Source: Ascochyta rabiei (Eukaryota > Ascomycota > Dothideomycetes > Pleosporales > Didymellaceae). From it: DNA of 64,000 bases. Below, piece after piece: positions 33,418-43,980 of this stretch. Each line of letters opens with the position of its first letter. Positions within the stretch are counted from its first letter, which is position 1. The translations under genes and the position numbers were made by a program. Location of the stretch: contig NC_082407.1 of assembly GCF_004011695.2 (NCBI RefSeq), positions 2,418,001 through 2,482,000 of the forward strand, given 5' to 3'. A model generated the notes under the pieces. It was not told the DNA's origin and ran no database searches. It saw nothing but the letters and a program-made list of their open reading frames with translations.

Positions 33418-34742
33418 ATGGTGAAAGAAACAAAGTTTTACGACATCCTCGGAGTAGGTACAGCCTTGTGCGCAGAACAAGACGGCGGTATTGACAGTCG
33501 CAGGTCTCCCCAGACGCCACAGAAGCACAGCTGAAATCAGCATACAAGAAGGGTGCGCTGAAATGGCACCCGGACAAGAACGCACACAACCCCGACGCCG
33601 CCGACAAGTTCAAGGACCTCTCACACGCATACGAGGTTCTCCAGGACTCGCAAAAACGACAGCTCTACGATCAGTATGGCGAGGAGGGTCTCGAGCAGGG
33701 CGGCGGCGGTGGCGGCGGCATGGCTGCTGAGGACCTGTTCGCACAGTTCTTCGGCGGCGGCGGCGGTGGCGGCCCATTCGGAAACATGTTTGGCGGTGGC
33801 ATGCGCGAACAGGGCCCCAAGAAGGCGCGCACCATCTCCCACACCCACAAAGTCTCGCTCGAAGACATTTACCGCGGCAAGATCTCCAAGCTTGCACTCC
33901 AGAAGTCTGTCATTTGCCCCAAGTGCCACGGTGTCGGCGGCAAGGAGGGCGCGGTCAAGAAGTGCGCTGGCTGCGATGGCCGCGGTATGAAGCACATGAT
34001 GAGGCAGATGGGCCCCATGATTCAGCGCTTCCAGACTGTTTGCCCCGACTGCCAGGGCGAGGGTGAGATCATCCGCGACAAGGACAGGTGCAAGCAGTGC
34101 AACGGCAAGAAGACCATCATCGAGCGCAAGGTCCTGCACGTCCACGTCGACCGCGGTGTCCAGAGCGGCCACAAGATCGAGTTCCGCGGCGAAGGCGACC
34201 AGCTCCCCGGCGTCGAGCCTGGCGATGTCATCTTCGAGATAGAGCAGAAGCCGCACGCACGTTTCCAGCGCAAGGGCGACGACCTCTTCTTCCACGCCGA
34301 GATCGACCTCCTGACTGCCCTTGCAGGCGGCCAGATCCACATCGAGCACCTAGACGAGCGCTGGCTGACTGTCGACATCATCCCCGGCGAGTGCATCAGC
34401 CCCGGCGAGGTCAAGGTCATTCGCGGCCAGGGTATGCCTTCGTACCGACACCACGACCACGGCAACCTGTACATTCAGTTTGACGTCAAGTTCCCCGAGC
34501 GTCTGGGAGGCGAAGACGGCGAGCCCATGACACCGGAGCACATTCGTGCCCTTGAGTCTGTCCTGCCACCACGAAAGGCTGCTGATGCTACCCCTCCAGC
34601 GAACGCCATGACCGAGGACTTCACACTTGAGTCTGTTGACCCCACACGCGAGCAGGCACGTGCGCGAGGCATGGCCAGCCCAGATGACGAGGATGATGAC
34701 ATGCACCCCGGTGCCGAGCGCGTCCAGTGCGCATCGCAGTAA
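33418..34742 (+). CDS. YDJ1: type I Hsp40 / DnaJ co-chaperone, Ydj1-like, with CaaX end
   Basis: Exons 33418-33453 and 33504-34742, 424 aa. The J domain ([20 protein letters not shown] with the HPD motif in KWHPDKN) is followed by a Gly-rich linker ([15 protein letters not shown]). The zinc-binding region has [22 protein letters not shown] and CKQCNG repeats, then two beta-barrel client-binding domains and the dimerisation tail. The protein ends VQCASQ, the same CaaX tetrapeptide (CASQ) that is farnesylated in yeast Ydj1. It should therefore be prenylated and work on ER or cytosolic Hsp70. The short first exon ends after ILG, and GTAGGT..CAG restores ILGVSPD. Confidence 0.97.
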
Positions 34743-35709
34743 AAGTCGAACGAGCGGTGTTAGTAGCGAATGATTTACGACGAACGAAGCACGACACAAA
34801 GCATGAAGAGACGAGCGACGGCGTCGTGGCTTCTGGGGATGATGTTTTGCATGATGTTTGGACACGGTGGCTACGCATATCACGGCCACTGCGTCTGAGC
34901 AGGATACGCTCCGATGCGCCAAGCATCGCGAGAGATTTTCTTTTCGATAGACCGGCCAGCGGTGGCTTCCTTTGTTTTCAGCATTGCTATGACTGGGCAA
35001 AGGCGTTCTTAGACGGTCGTCCTTTGCGCAGAGCATATTCGGTCTGGTTATGGATCGTGGGAGTAGTTAAAAATGCACGTGGTAATTTCGTGATCGCACA
35101 CTTTGGTCTTCCTTGGATCAAAACATCGAAGCATGTGTGATGCAGATGTGGTCGATTCTCTTTGTTCACTAATTGAGAATAGAAGAGGAGAGACCGCTGT
35201 GAGATCATACGCTTTCAGAACTAGAACAGGAAATCTGTACTTCTCACTCACCCTCAAAACCCATGTTCGACTGTCAGTGTCATCCTTACCACGCATTAGA
35301 GTCTCGACCTCGATCTGTCCAGCCAAACTGGAATGTTGTCTGGTGGTTTCTGTCTTGGATGTTTCTGTTGTGAGGCAGACTGGATGTTCGCAAACAGAAC
35401 GCAACGGCAGGAGGGAGTTTTGACGTCACGCCGGCAAACGCTCTTTGTGAAAGGAATACTTGCTAGCCTTCATTACGGTGAGTTCATCATGAGGGCAGTG
35501 AAGCACAAGCAAGAACCCAAAGCTTTTGCTTTTGCACACTCACTGCAGATTACCAGAGCAGATTTCGTGCTCAGCATGGTCACTTGATTGTATATCAGCA
35601 AGCATCAAGACCTCACAGCAAACCGTGGCTTGGTAGATAATCTCCGCTCGCCCCCAGGAAACTCTCGCACACCCTATCAACTCTCCAGTACTTACCCACA
35701 CTGCCACAA
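34743..35709. other. intergenic, no gene seen
   Basis: 3' flank of the DnaJ gene and promoter of the first small Tyr-rich paralogue. Short ORFs on both strands without domain features. Confidence 0.5.
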
Positions 35710-36023
35710 ATGTCGAAGAACAACACCACCACCAACTCCTCTTCAAACACCTTGTCTGGCAACAGCGGAGACTACACCATCACGAGCTCCGGCACGAACG
35801 AGGCTAGAAACCACTACTGCCATCGCGACCACGGAACAGATGCCGCAAACCAGAACTCCTACCACTACTCCAACACGTACGATCTGCAGCCTCGTATACG
35901 AGAAAACACTAACCTTATGACAGCGATGGATCGTACTATTACTCCAACTCTGACGGTTCGGCTTATCACAATGACGGAAAAGGCGGTGCTACGTACACGC
36001 GGCCGCCTGGAGGGAAGGAGTAG
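35710..36023 (+). CDS. small Tyr/Ser/Asn-rich protein, tandem paralogue A
   Basis: Exons 35710-35876 and 35924-36023, 88 aa. There is no signal peptide or membrane segment. The Ser/Asn/Thr-rich head (SKNNTTTNSSSNTLSG) leads to a conserved core: YTITSSGTNEARNHYCHRD, then NSYHYSNT|DGSYYYSNSDGSAYHNDG and a C-terminal YTRPPGGKE. The single Cys and YxYSNxDGSxYY spacing are shared with paralogue B at 36616. Such tiny proteins appear widespread in filamentous fungi, but I know of no function. A and B share the intron region after the YHYSN block only approximately, and A lacks the intron that B has before GNHYC. Confidence 0.8.
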
Positions 36024-36615
36024 GTGCTGGGTTGCTTGGAGGACGTCGTGAGATTCGATCCAATACCGGGTTGCTGTGGGTAGCGTGCTGTGTAGAAGTA
36101 CATGTCAATGTAATCGATGTGCACTCATGTGTTCATGGTATGCTGAGCAATCTCGCTGCAGGGTGTTACTCTGATTGTATTTTTTTTTTCCTTTTTTTTT
36201 CTTTTTTTTTACCGTATGCAAGCAGATGATGAGTGTCTGATGCTCTGTTCCAGGGTTCAAGAGTCGATCAAATTGGACCGAGACGTACATTGAGCGCACG
36301 CCGTGTGTTTGGAGATGTCTTAGGATGGAAGAGGTAGTCAGTTGGTGCGAGTCAAGTAAGCCCCACATTGCGAGGTAGATGCCTTCCGCCGTAAGAGGCT
36401 TAGTATCCTAGAATTCCGTATCCATCACACCATGTAAGGAAAGCATCCTGTATCGCGAAGTGGGCGCTGCAGGCGGATCCGTGCGGTAGAACCCCGCACT
36501 TTCCACTGTGACTCTTTCCTTAAGTTTCAACTGAAGGCTTTGACACCAACCCGTCAAGCATCTTGTATCTCGGACTGCCAAACTACCTCGATCGCATTCG
36601 ATATCACCAGCAAAC
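36024..36615. other. intergenic between tandem paralogues, T-tract
   Basis: 592 bp between paralogues A and B. A T-rich tract (36180-36211, three T8-T11 runs broken by C or CC) sits about 160 bp after the stop of A and may be part of its 3' flank. No gene seen. Confidence 0.6.
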
Positions 36616-36971
36616 ATGCCTCGAGCATCCAACAACGCTTCTCCCGGCTCTGGCTCTGGCTCCGGCTCCGGCAGCGGCGGCTACACCACAACGAGCTCGG
36701 GCACGAACCAGGCGGTGCGTCGCTCCAACCTCTCCCTATCCGAACCCACTGACGCTTTTTGTAGGGAAACCACTACTGTTCCCGTGACTTTGGTCCCGGC
36801 GCTTCGAACTCTAATTCTTACCACTACTCCAACACCGACGGCTCGTACTACTACAGCAACCCCAATGTGAGTGCTCTTGCGCGGCTCGAGGCGTCTGCTG
36901 AGCGTTGTGTGCAGGGATCGACGTACTACAACTCGGGTGACGGGTACTCCAAGTACAGTCCCAACAAATAG
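36616..36971 (+). CDS. small Tyr/Ser/Gly-rich protein, tandem paralogue B
   Basis: Exons 36616-36714, 36765-36866 and 36915-36971, 85 aa. The head is a Gly-Ser run (SPGSGSGSGSGSGGY), then YTTTSSGTNQA | GNHYCSRDFG, NSYHYSNTDGSYYYSN and PN | GSTYYNSGDGYSKYSPNK. It lies about 590 bp downstream of paralogue A in the same orientation and is clearly homologous across the Cys-containing and Tyr-rich core, so a tandem duplication is implied. Its first intron splits the core between QA and GNHYC, where A reads straight through. Function unknown; the lack of a secretion signal suggests an intracellular protein. Confidence 0.8.
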
Positions 36972-37270
36972 ACGCGGCCGGTGCCGTACATACTATACGA
37001 TGACAGATGTGGCGTTTGTTTGTTTGTTTGAGCCGATGGACCAGAGAGGATGGAGGGGACGACGTCAGAACTTCCAAAAGCAGTGTATACATGCTCCAGT
37101 AATATTCGGTGACTAAGGTTCTACTGGTCGTTATTTCGTATAGCTCAAATCCATTCCACTATCTCCATCGCCTAATCACCTGAACCACGCCAGAAGCTGC
37201 TTGTTCGCTATCCATGTTCTTGGCGCTCGTGGTACAACCGTATTTGCGGCATCATGTCCCGCAGGTTGAT

Positions 37271-38848
37271 CTATACCGTGTTCTGGGTTCGTTCGAGATC
37301 TTTACTCTTTCTGCCCTCGCTACTAAAATCGCTGTCGTTGTCGCTGTCGCTCAAAAGTCCGTTCCAAGCTTCGTCATCCACACTGCTCAGATCGTCTTCT
37401 CTTGCAGTTGGCTTGTTGCCGACCTTGACATTTACAAACAGTACCCACAAACCCAAGTCGTAGATGATTCTGCATGTACCGGTGGCAAGGAAAGCAATCC
37501 AGAACATATGGTTGCCAGAGAGGAGACCAGTGATCGAAGGCCCAACACTCATTGCCAGAGTCCTTACCATGCTTGTAATACCCATAGCGCCCGTGCGCTC
37601 TTCAGGCTTCACAACTGCCGCGATGAATGCAGTGCGAGGAGCTTGATCCATGCTATTGAGCGCTGCTCGGAAAAGCAGGATCCCAATTGTAGGACCGACA
37701 GTCTTTGGTAGTGGTATAAAGGCGCTGGCAATGGAGGAAGGCAGATGTGTGAACACCATTGTGTTGATGAGTCCAATTCTCTTAGCGAGTGGTCCTGCGA
37801 ATATAGCACTGACGGCGCACAAGAACTGTGATGCGGAAGTGATGTCGCCTAGTGTTGCTTTCGAGACGTGGAACTTCTGCTCAACGTAGTAGTTCATCAG
37901 TGAGTACGGCGTCATACCATCTGCCAGCGAGTCGATGGCCAGAAGGATCCAGAGTTTGTACATGATGGAGCGAGTCGACTTCGAGATCTGGCTGAAATAG
38001 CTCTGTTTCTTTTGCGGTGGAACCCTTATATCTGCCCGTCGCGCTGGACGACCCTCTTCATGATGGAAGCCGTCGGTGGTGCTTGGTGTCATGGTTTCGA
38101 GCAGGACCTCCTCTTCTTCGCCGTCGTTGCCACCTCTGCCTCGCTCTTGCATCTCCGTGCGCCTCTCACCAGCAGCCTCACAGCGCTCGCTCAGCCCCAG
38201 ACAAAGCACACTTCCAATGATGCCAAACGCGGCATAGGCCCAGAACAGTGCATGATAGGCTTTGACTACATCATGTCTCTTTTCCAAAGTATGCACCACC
38301 CTTCCTGCAACCTCGGCGCCTACGGCACCTGCCATGGTGGTGAACGTAACATACCATGCCAGTACATCGCTTCTCGTCTTTTCGTCTGTCAGACCGCTCA
38401 AGATGCTCTCTTCGACAGCTCGAAAAGGGCCACAGTCTGCGCCGGTGACGCTGATGATTCCGAACACAGCTGCGATCAACAGAATCCAAAAGTTCTCTGA
38501 CAATGCAAACACGACGCCCGAAAACGCCATCATGATACTGCCGCCGAACAGTATCCTTCTTCGGCCCAGCTTGTCGGCAATCAGTGTCAGCAGCAGTGAC
38601 AGAAGCACATCACCGAGTAGTGTCAGTGTCATGAACACACCAATCCTAGAGTCTTGGAAATTGAGCGAGGCGAAGAATAACGCCAGGATCAACGATGGTA
38701 TTCCGGACGTGAACATGCGCAGAGAGCGTAACGTGATGATGATGTATGCATCTCGTCCAGTCGCTCGTAGCGATGTAATGCCGAGAAAGCCTGCAATGCT
38801 CGATAGAACGGGTACGGCCATGACGCGTCTCGAAGAAGACTTGTCCAC
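37271..38848 (-). CDS. major facilitator superfamily transporter
   Basis: Intronless, 525 aa, about 12 hydrophobic segments. The loop after the second to third helix carries ADKLGRRRILFGG, the MFS A-motif, and the two six-helix halves are separated by a long charged cytosolic loop (about residues 225-290, ERGRGGNDGEEEEVLLE). PEERTGAMGITSMVRTLAMSVGPSITG resembles multidrug or uncharacterised MFS members. The C-terminus is acidic and Ser-rich (LLSDSDNDSDFSS). Substrate cannot be assigned. An alternative Met lies at 38821. It stands alone between the small paralogues and the transposon, with no pathway neighbours. Confidence 0.9.
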   Translation of the reverse strand: MDKSSSRRVMAVPVLSSIAGFLGITSLRATGRDAYIIITLRSLRMFTSGIPSLILALFFASLNFQDSRIGVFMTLTLLGDVLLSLLLTLIADKLGRRRILFGGSIMMAFSGVVFALSENFWILLIAAVFGIISVTGADCGPFRAVEESILSGLTDEKTRSDVLAWYVTFTTMAGAVGAEVAGRVVHTLEKRHDVVKAYHALFWAYAAFGIIGSVLCLGLSERCEAAGERRTEMQERGRGGNDGEEEEVLLETMTPSTTDGFHHEEGRPARRADIRVPPQKKQSYFSQISKSTRSIMYKLWILLAIDSLADGMTPYSLMNYYVEQKFHVSKATLGDITSASQFLCAVSAIFAGPLAKRIGLINTMVFTHLPSSIASAFIPLPKTVGPTIGILLFRAALNSMDQAPRTAFIAAVVKPEERTGAMGITSMVRTLAMSVGPSITGLLSGNHMFWIAFLATGTCRIIYDLGLWVLFVNVKVGNKPTAREDDLSSVDDEAWNGLLSDSDNDSDFSSEGRKSKDLERTQNTV

Positions 38849-40464
38849 GATCAGTGATTAAAAGACGCGTCTGCTTATCACAAACAGAAGAGTTCTTGGA
38901 GTCAAGACTCGTGTGAAGTGGAGGAAAGAGGTGAGGCAGGGAGGATGCGGGAAAGTTTAGTTCAAGAGGCTGAACATCACCTGCTCCTGCTAACTGCATG
39001 AGCCACGTTGTATCCGCGTGCGGGCGGATTGACGGCATTAAGGCTTAGCCGCACGATACTTCTGAGTTACCCATGTTGCAGTCAGCACTTGACCCTTACT
39101 GTAGGTATCTAGTTGGAAGAATCCTTAAGCGGAGAGGTGCCGAGCTCCTCATGTTGCCCCGCAATGGTTGGGGTCTGACGTCAAGTTGAGGCTGCGCACG
39201 AGTATCAAGCAATAAGTATGAGCAGTTGGTCAGCAAAATACAACGATGAATACGATGCTCCAATCGTACTACGTGCTCGGGACCTCATAAGCATGTTGGC
39301 ACACGTGGGCAGGAAAGTCACGTGCGATAATGCTGTTCACGGTTAGCGTCTTTTCAACTTACAAGTGAGCTTGTCTATTGACTCTATTCTATCATCACCA
39401 CCAGATTTGATTTCGACGATCGTGTGCCAGGGCTTGTCGATCCGGATCCTGTCGTATCGCCTTACGACATCGCCCTACTAAATGTTTCCTTCATAGCATC
39501 CGTCAGATCTTGATTAGACGCAATGCTGGCTTGGCATTGCTCGTGTTCATCAGTTCGTATGTCGACAGACCTGCCGCCGTGAACCTTCGCAGCCATCGCT
39601 GGAACTAGCAGAGTTTAGATGGAAGAACCGGTCTCAGCTCAGTACTGAAGTATCATGTTCGCGGCTCTTCATGGGATCCAATGGCATACAGGCAAGTATA
39701 TCAGCGACATTTTGACAATCTCTGATGTGCACATCCAACTTCGCTCACAAGTCCACTGTGGAGTTAAGGCTGCTGGGCGACAGGGATGCAAGAGCGCATA
39801 TCCACTTTCCAGGAGTCTGGTAGTTACGAAAGGGCTGTTCGGAATGCCCTTAGACGGAGACGCTCGATGCACCACGTCTGGACCGTGCCGTGCGTACTGC
39901 ATAGGGACCCTGGATAGACCCTGTCAATCAAACATACTATGTAGCTGCCTTTGGGGCTGGCCATACATTGCGAGCTGCTGACCATAGTTTGGCGAGCGTG
40001 TATTCGCTGCTGAGAACTCTGGAGTGAGCCTGACCTGACCGCCTGGGCGACCTCCCGCTAGCCGGCCACACAAGGAACACAGCTCTGATCGCGCGATTGC
40101 AGTCTCAACAACCAAGCATCGAATCTCCGTGTCGTGGAGCGCCCCTGTAGTCAATGCTGTTCACAGACCTATTGCGGGAAGGTGGATTTCCTTTTGCACA
40201 TACGTACCAGGCCAATCACAATACATCTTCAGGAAAAACCACACGAGGCGAGGCGCATGGACGCACCGAAGCTTAATCCAACCCGCAGTGTTCCCACTCC
40301 ACTCGCAGCAGTCTGCCATGATTGTCGTCGAGGTCCTCTTCTACTATAGTACATAATAGTGAAAGCGACCCAGAACAGCATGCAGACGGCCCCATTAGAG
40401 CCCCACGTTTGATCCACTAGACTCCGGAACGTTCCTGGAGTGACGCAAAGTCCCCATTCAACGC
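38849..40464. other. intergenic, no gene seen
   Basis: 1.6 kb between the MFS gene and the transposon. Short ORFs only, no convincing domain or splice pattern. It contains the MFS promoter at its left end. Confidence 0.5.
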
Positions 40465-40473
40465 AAAAGACAG
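40465..40473 (+). repeat. left target-site duplication of the MULE
   Basis: AAAAGACAG directly precedes the left inverted repeat and is repeated exactly after the right one (43972-43980). Nine bases is the usual Mutator-type duplication length. Confidence 0.92.
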
Positions 40474-40523
40474 GGGAGTTGTTAACGTGCACCCCCATAT
40501 ATGGTAACGTACGCCCCCATAAG
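40474..40523 (+). repeat. left terminal inverted repeat
   Basis: 50 bp, beginning GGGAGTTGTTAACGTG and ending CGCCCCCATAAG. It is the exact reverse complement of 43922-43971 as read by eye; similarity stops immediately inside. Confidence 0.95.
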
Positions 40524-40846
40524 GCAGCCAAGACGCGCCGCCTCGCCTGAGTGCCCAAAATAGCTTAATTACTATACAAATATAGCTGTTAGAGCGTTTT
40601 GCTAAAGGTGATACGTCTTACATAACTTTTGTGACGCTTAACGCGACGTTTAACGCCTTATCTGAGGCCTTATTAACGCGTCAGCCATCTCTATCTCTGT
40701 CTCTATCTTGTTATTGTTATTATTAACGCTATTGCCATCTCTATTGCCATCTCTATCTTGTTGTTGTTGTTGTTATTATTAACGCTATTGCTATGCCTCT
40801 GTTGTCGTTGTCGTTGTCGCCGCCGCCAGCGGCCTAGGGCGCACAA

Positions 40847-43704
40847 TTGTACTCGCCGTCGCGATTGCCGTCCCCTGGCGATTGGGGTGTTTCGGATGAG
40901 GATTCTGTCGTCTCGCGGCTGTCACGGCCAGCAACACCAGCGTCTAGTGTTGCTGGAGAGAGTACTGCTGTTAGCGACGCGTTGGGTGAAGAAGAGGACA
41001 GGTCAGAGACTCCTAGCGATCACAACAACGCTAGAGATATTGTACCTGGTTGCATGGTCCGTCAACGCGCCTATAGAGCTCAAAAACGTTAACACCGCAA
41101 CCCACTAGTCGCCAAAGTAGACCTTGATGGGTTGTAGGATAACACTCTGTACAAACTCCAAGACTATAAGCCGCCTCCAGAGGCCTCGTACAAGACCCTA
41201 GATGACGCAGAAGCTGCAGTGCTTCAATAGGCGAAGGACTACGGTGTCTCATATAGGCGTGATAAATGGTTAAGAGGAGGACGTTACCGTCTACAGATGG
41301 CTTGCAGCAACGCTGGGCAACGTAAGATACTATTAAAGAGAGTTAATAATAGTAACAGTGCAGTTAAGCGTTGCGGAGCTGCTAGCACGCGTACTAACTG
41401 TCTAATAGCGTTTTAGCTGGCTGCTGATAATGGCAGAAACCTAGAGACGTTAGTTTAGAGAGTCCTATATATAGAAGAGCGCAAATTGTGTATACACAAC
41501 CATCCTCCTGTTAAGGACAGGTTTGTCTTTGCTTAGAACAGAAGAGAGACAAGAGAGCTTACTAACGAGGAGCAGGTAACTGTTGTCTCTATTATCCAGA
41601 GCTCTAGAGGGGCTGCACCCGCCCTCAGCGCGATCAAGGCAGCATTTCTAGGACAAAGTTGGACACAGCAAGACGTCCGCAACGAGTATCGGAAGGCCTT
41701 AAGGATGAAGCTAGGCATAAAAACAAAGGTGGAGCAGTTGGTGCTAGAGATGGACGAGTGTGGGTGGTGGCATTAGTATGTGCAATCTCACGATATTTCT
41801 ATAGTATTGAGGATCTAATATTGAAACAGTGGCCTCTAATTGGCTGGATTGCGCGCGCATGGTTACTGCACGGACTCCGCACAGTTGCCGTATAGGCTAA
41901 AAACAACTAATAATATATCAGAATAGAGGTTAACGCGCAATAACACATCAAATTTCTCCTTATAATTGCCCCCGAATGCCTTACGAACTTTAAGAAGTTA
42001 CTAGACGTCCTCCTCTTCAACTGCACCTTTAAGACAAACAAATACAGCATACTAATGCTTAATTTAGTAGGCTTAAACAGCAATAATTGTACAAACTACC
42101 TTAGGGTTGTCCTTATGCATCGAAAGGATAAGCCAGCATTTTAATGGGTTTTTAACCAGTTATACGAGCTGTTTAACGCAGAGGGTATTAATATACGCCT
42201 GTTTATTACAGACAACAACCTAGCTGCTATTAACGCGCTTAATTTAGTGTTTAATTAGCCTAAGATTGTTATGTGTAGATGGCACATAAACAAGGACGTC
42301 CTCAGCTACGTTAGGCAGGTCTTAACAACTCAGTTTGGCTGTTGTTGTGAAGGGACAAGATGGGTGGATATAGAGAGTACGCTGACGTTTACAGAGCTCT
42401 ATTACAAGACTCTATACTTAAAAACAGAGGAGGAATACAAGCTTAACTTTGCTGCTATTAAAAAACTCTCCCCAGCCGCCTATAGGTACCTCGATTAATA
42501 CTAGTTTAGCTACCACAAAGACAAGCTTGTTAACTACTAGGTAAACCAGAACCTCCATTATGACCTCCTTGCAACGAGCAAGGTTGAAGGAGCACACCAG
42601 GTTATTAAATTATGGCTTAATAGCAGCACTGCTAACGTACTTTAGTTGTTTTACAAGCTTAAATTATTGTACACAGAGCAATTAGAGCACCTTAACTACC
42701 TTAATTCCATGCAGAATCGAGGTATCCGAGCTGATTGCCAGCACCCTATCTTTGCTGGCGTTGTTACTCGGATTACTCGCCACGCGCTGGCTTTGACAGC
42801 AAAACAGTACTCTCTCGCCTGCAACGATCTGCGACTCCGCGACTCTATAAACCACCAATCGAAGCCCTGTACAGGCACTTATACACAGTTGCTTGGCATG
42901 CCTTATTGGCACAGGCTTGCTGCAATATTAGAGCGATCGGGCTCGCTACAACCTAGCGATTTTGACCTACACTGGTGGGTTGATCGCTCACAATCTATAA
43001 CAACACAATCTGCAACAATTCCGCCGCTATTAAGACCTCTAGAGCCTCGTGTTGAGCGTCAAAAACGCAACGAGGCTCGCCGCCACACAGCTGGCTCAGG
43101 CAGACGAGGTAATCGTCGCGATCCATCGCTATTTGAGCGGCTTGATGGCAATATACCCAGTGCCTCAGCGCTAACCTAGGCGCTGATGCCGCGCCGGATG
43201 GACCTAGTACAAGCAATACCTGCTAAGAATCTTATAGTAATTAGCTCACAACCAGTAAATCCATCGCCAGCGCCTCGCCAGCCGCCGCGGCAGCAACCTT
43301 ATCCATCGCCAACGCCTCGCCAGCCGCCGCGGCAGCAACCTCACTTTGCAACGCCTCTGCTGTGGCAGCAGCCTTACTTTGCAACGCCTCCGCCGTCGTA
43401 TGGGCACCTAAGCCATCAACCGCTGCCACTGATGGCTTACAATCCTCTCTACCTGCCCTAACAACCTCACAACAACGCGCAGATAGCGCCTCTAGGCAGC
43501 TACTTTCAGCACCTATCGCGACAATTGGCAGATCAAACGCAGTACTGGGCGCCGCCGCCGCCGCCGCCGCCGCCGCCAGCGACGTCTATCACCATCAACA
43601 ACACCATAAACAACGTAGTTGACTACGACGATAGCTTCAGATTTGCAGTGCCAGCGCGGAGCTATGGCTGGGCAGGGCAGTTAAATCTATACAACGGGCA
43701 GTAG
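40847..43704 (+). pseudogene. MULE transposase, RIP-degraded
   Basis: Frame 2 reads a disordered head (DEDSVVSRLSRPATPASS), then the FAR1-like block YKLQDYKPPPEASYKTL and VSYRRDKWLRGGRYRLQMAC (from 41150), up to about 41770. A frame change follows before about 42000, after which another frame gives CTFKTNKYSILMLNLVG, FITDNNLAAINAL, MCRWHINKDVLSYVR, HYDLLATSKVEGAHQVIK, TGTYTQLLGMPYWH and a Pro/Gln-rich tail to the stop at 43702. At least ten in-frame stops are present, nearly all explicable by C-to-T in CpA on one or other strand (CAG or CAA to TAG or TAA, TGG to TAG). The expected first catalytic Asp in the LLxDxTxKTN motif reads Asn (AAC at about 42019). The zinc-region PCxH reads PYWH. Confidence 0.85.
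43549..43577 (+). repeat. GCC trinucleotide microsatellite inside the MULE
   Basis: About nine GCC units coding a short Pro run in the decayed transposase tail. Confidence 0.9.
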
Positions 43705-43921
43705 ATAGATAATTGTTAAATCAACCCAACGGGCAGATAGATAGTCATCAAAATTGGCGTCAAAAATCGACTCACCCACACCAACATGCATCAAGGATGA
43801 CTAGGATCGCGATCGGCAGGTAAACAACGACGCGTGCGCGTCTGGGCTTGGTGGCAATACCATACAATACAGATGTGCTGGGGTCCCTGGCTGCCTTGCA
43901 GCCGAATCTAGCCCACATAGG

Positions 43922-43971
43922 CTTATGGGGGCGTACGTTACCATATATGGGGGTGCACGTTAACAACTCCC
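43922..43971 (-). repeat. right terminal inverted repeat
   Basis: 50 bp, reverse complement of the left repeat, starting CTTATGGGGGCG and ending AACAACTCCC. Confidence 0.95.
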
Positions 43972-43980
43972 AAAAGACAG
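43972..43980 (+). repeat. right target-site duplication of the MULE
   Basis: AAAAGACAG, identical to 40465-40473. Confidence 0.92.

Larger units (their letters stand above)
40474..43971 (+). mobile_element. Mutator-like DNA transposon (MULE), decayed inside, intact ends
   Basis: 3498 bp bounded by 50-bp terminal inverted repeats that look identical (40474-40523 and 43922-43971, starting GGGAGTTGTTAACGTG) and by an exact 9-bp target duplication. It carries one transposase gene in plus orientation with a FAR1-like zinc region, a MULE DDE domain (DNNLAAINAL, CRWHINKDVL) and a C-terminal CxGTY zinc-like segment, all interrupted by stops. The stops are mostly TAG or TAA where CAG, CAA or TGG is expected, the pattern left by repeat-induced point mutation. 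The element cannot encode active transposase. Confidence 0.93.

Noticed and set aside
35710..36051. Unspliced 113-codon reading of the first small paralogue
   Set aside because: The reading after HYSNT loses the conserved Tyr-rich tail. Splicing 35877-35923 restores DGSYYYSN as in paralogue B.
40474..43971. Reading the many TAG codons of the transposon as meaningful recoding
   Set aside because: TAA also occurs, stops match C-to-T in CpA on either strand, there is a frameshift, and the first catalytic Asp is mutated. RIP decay explains all of these.
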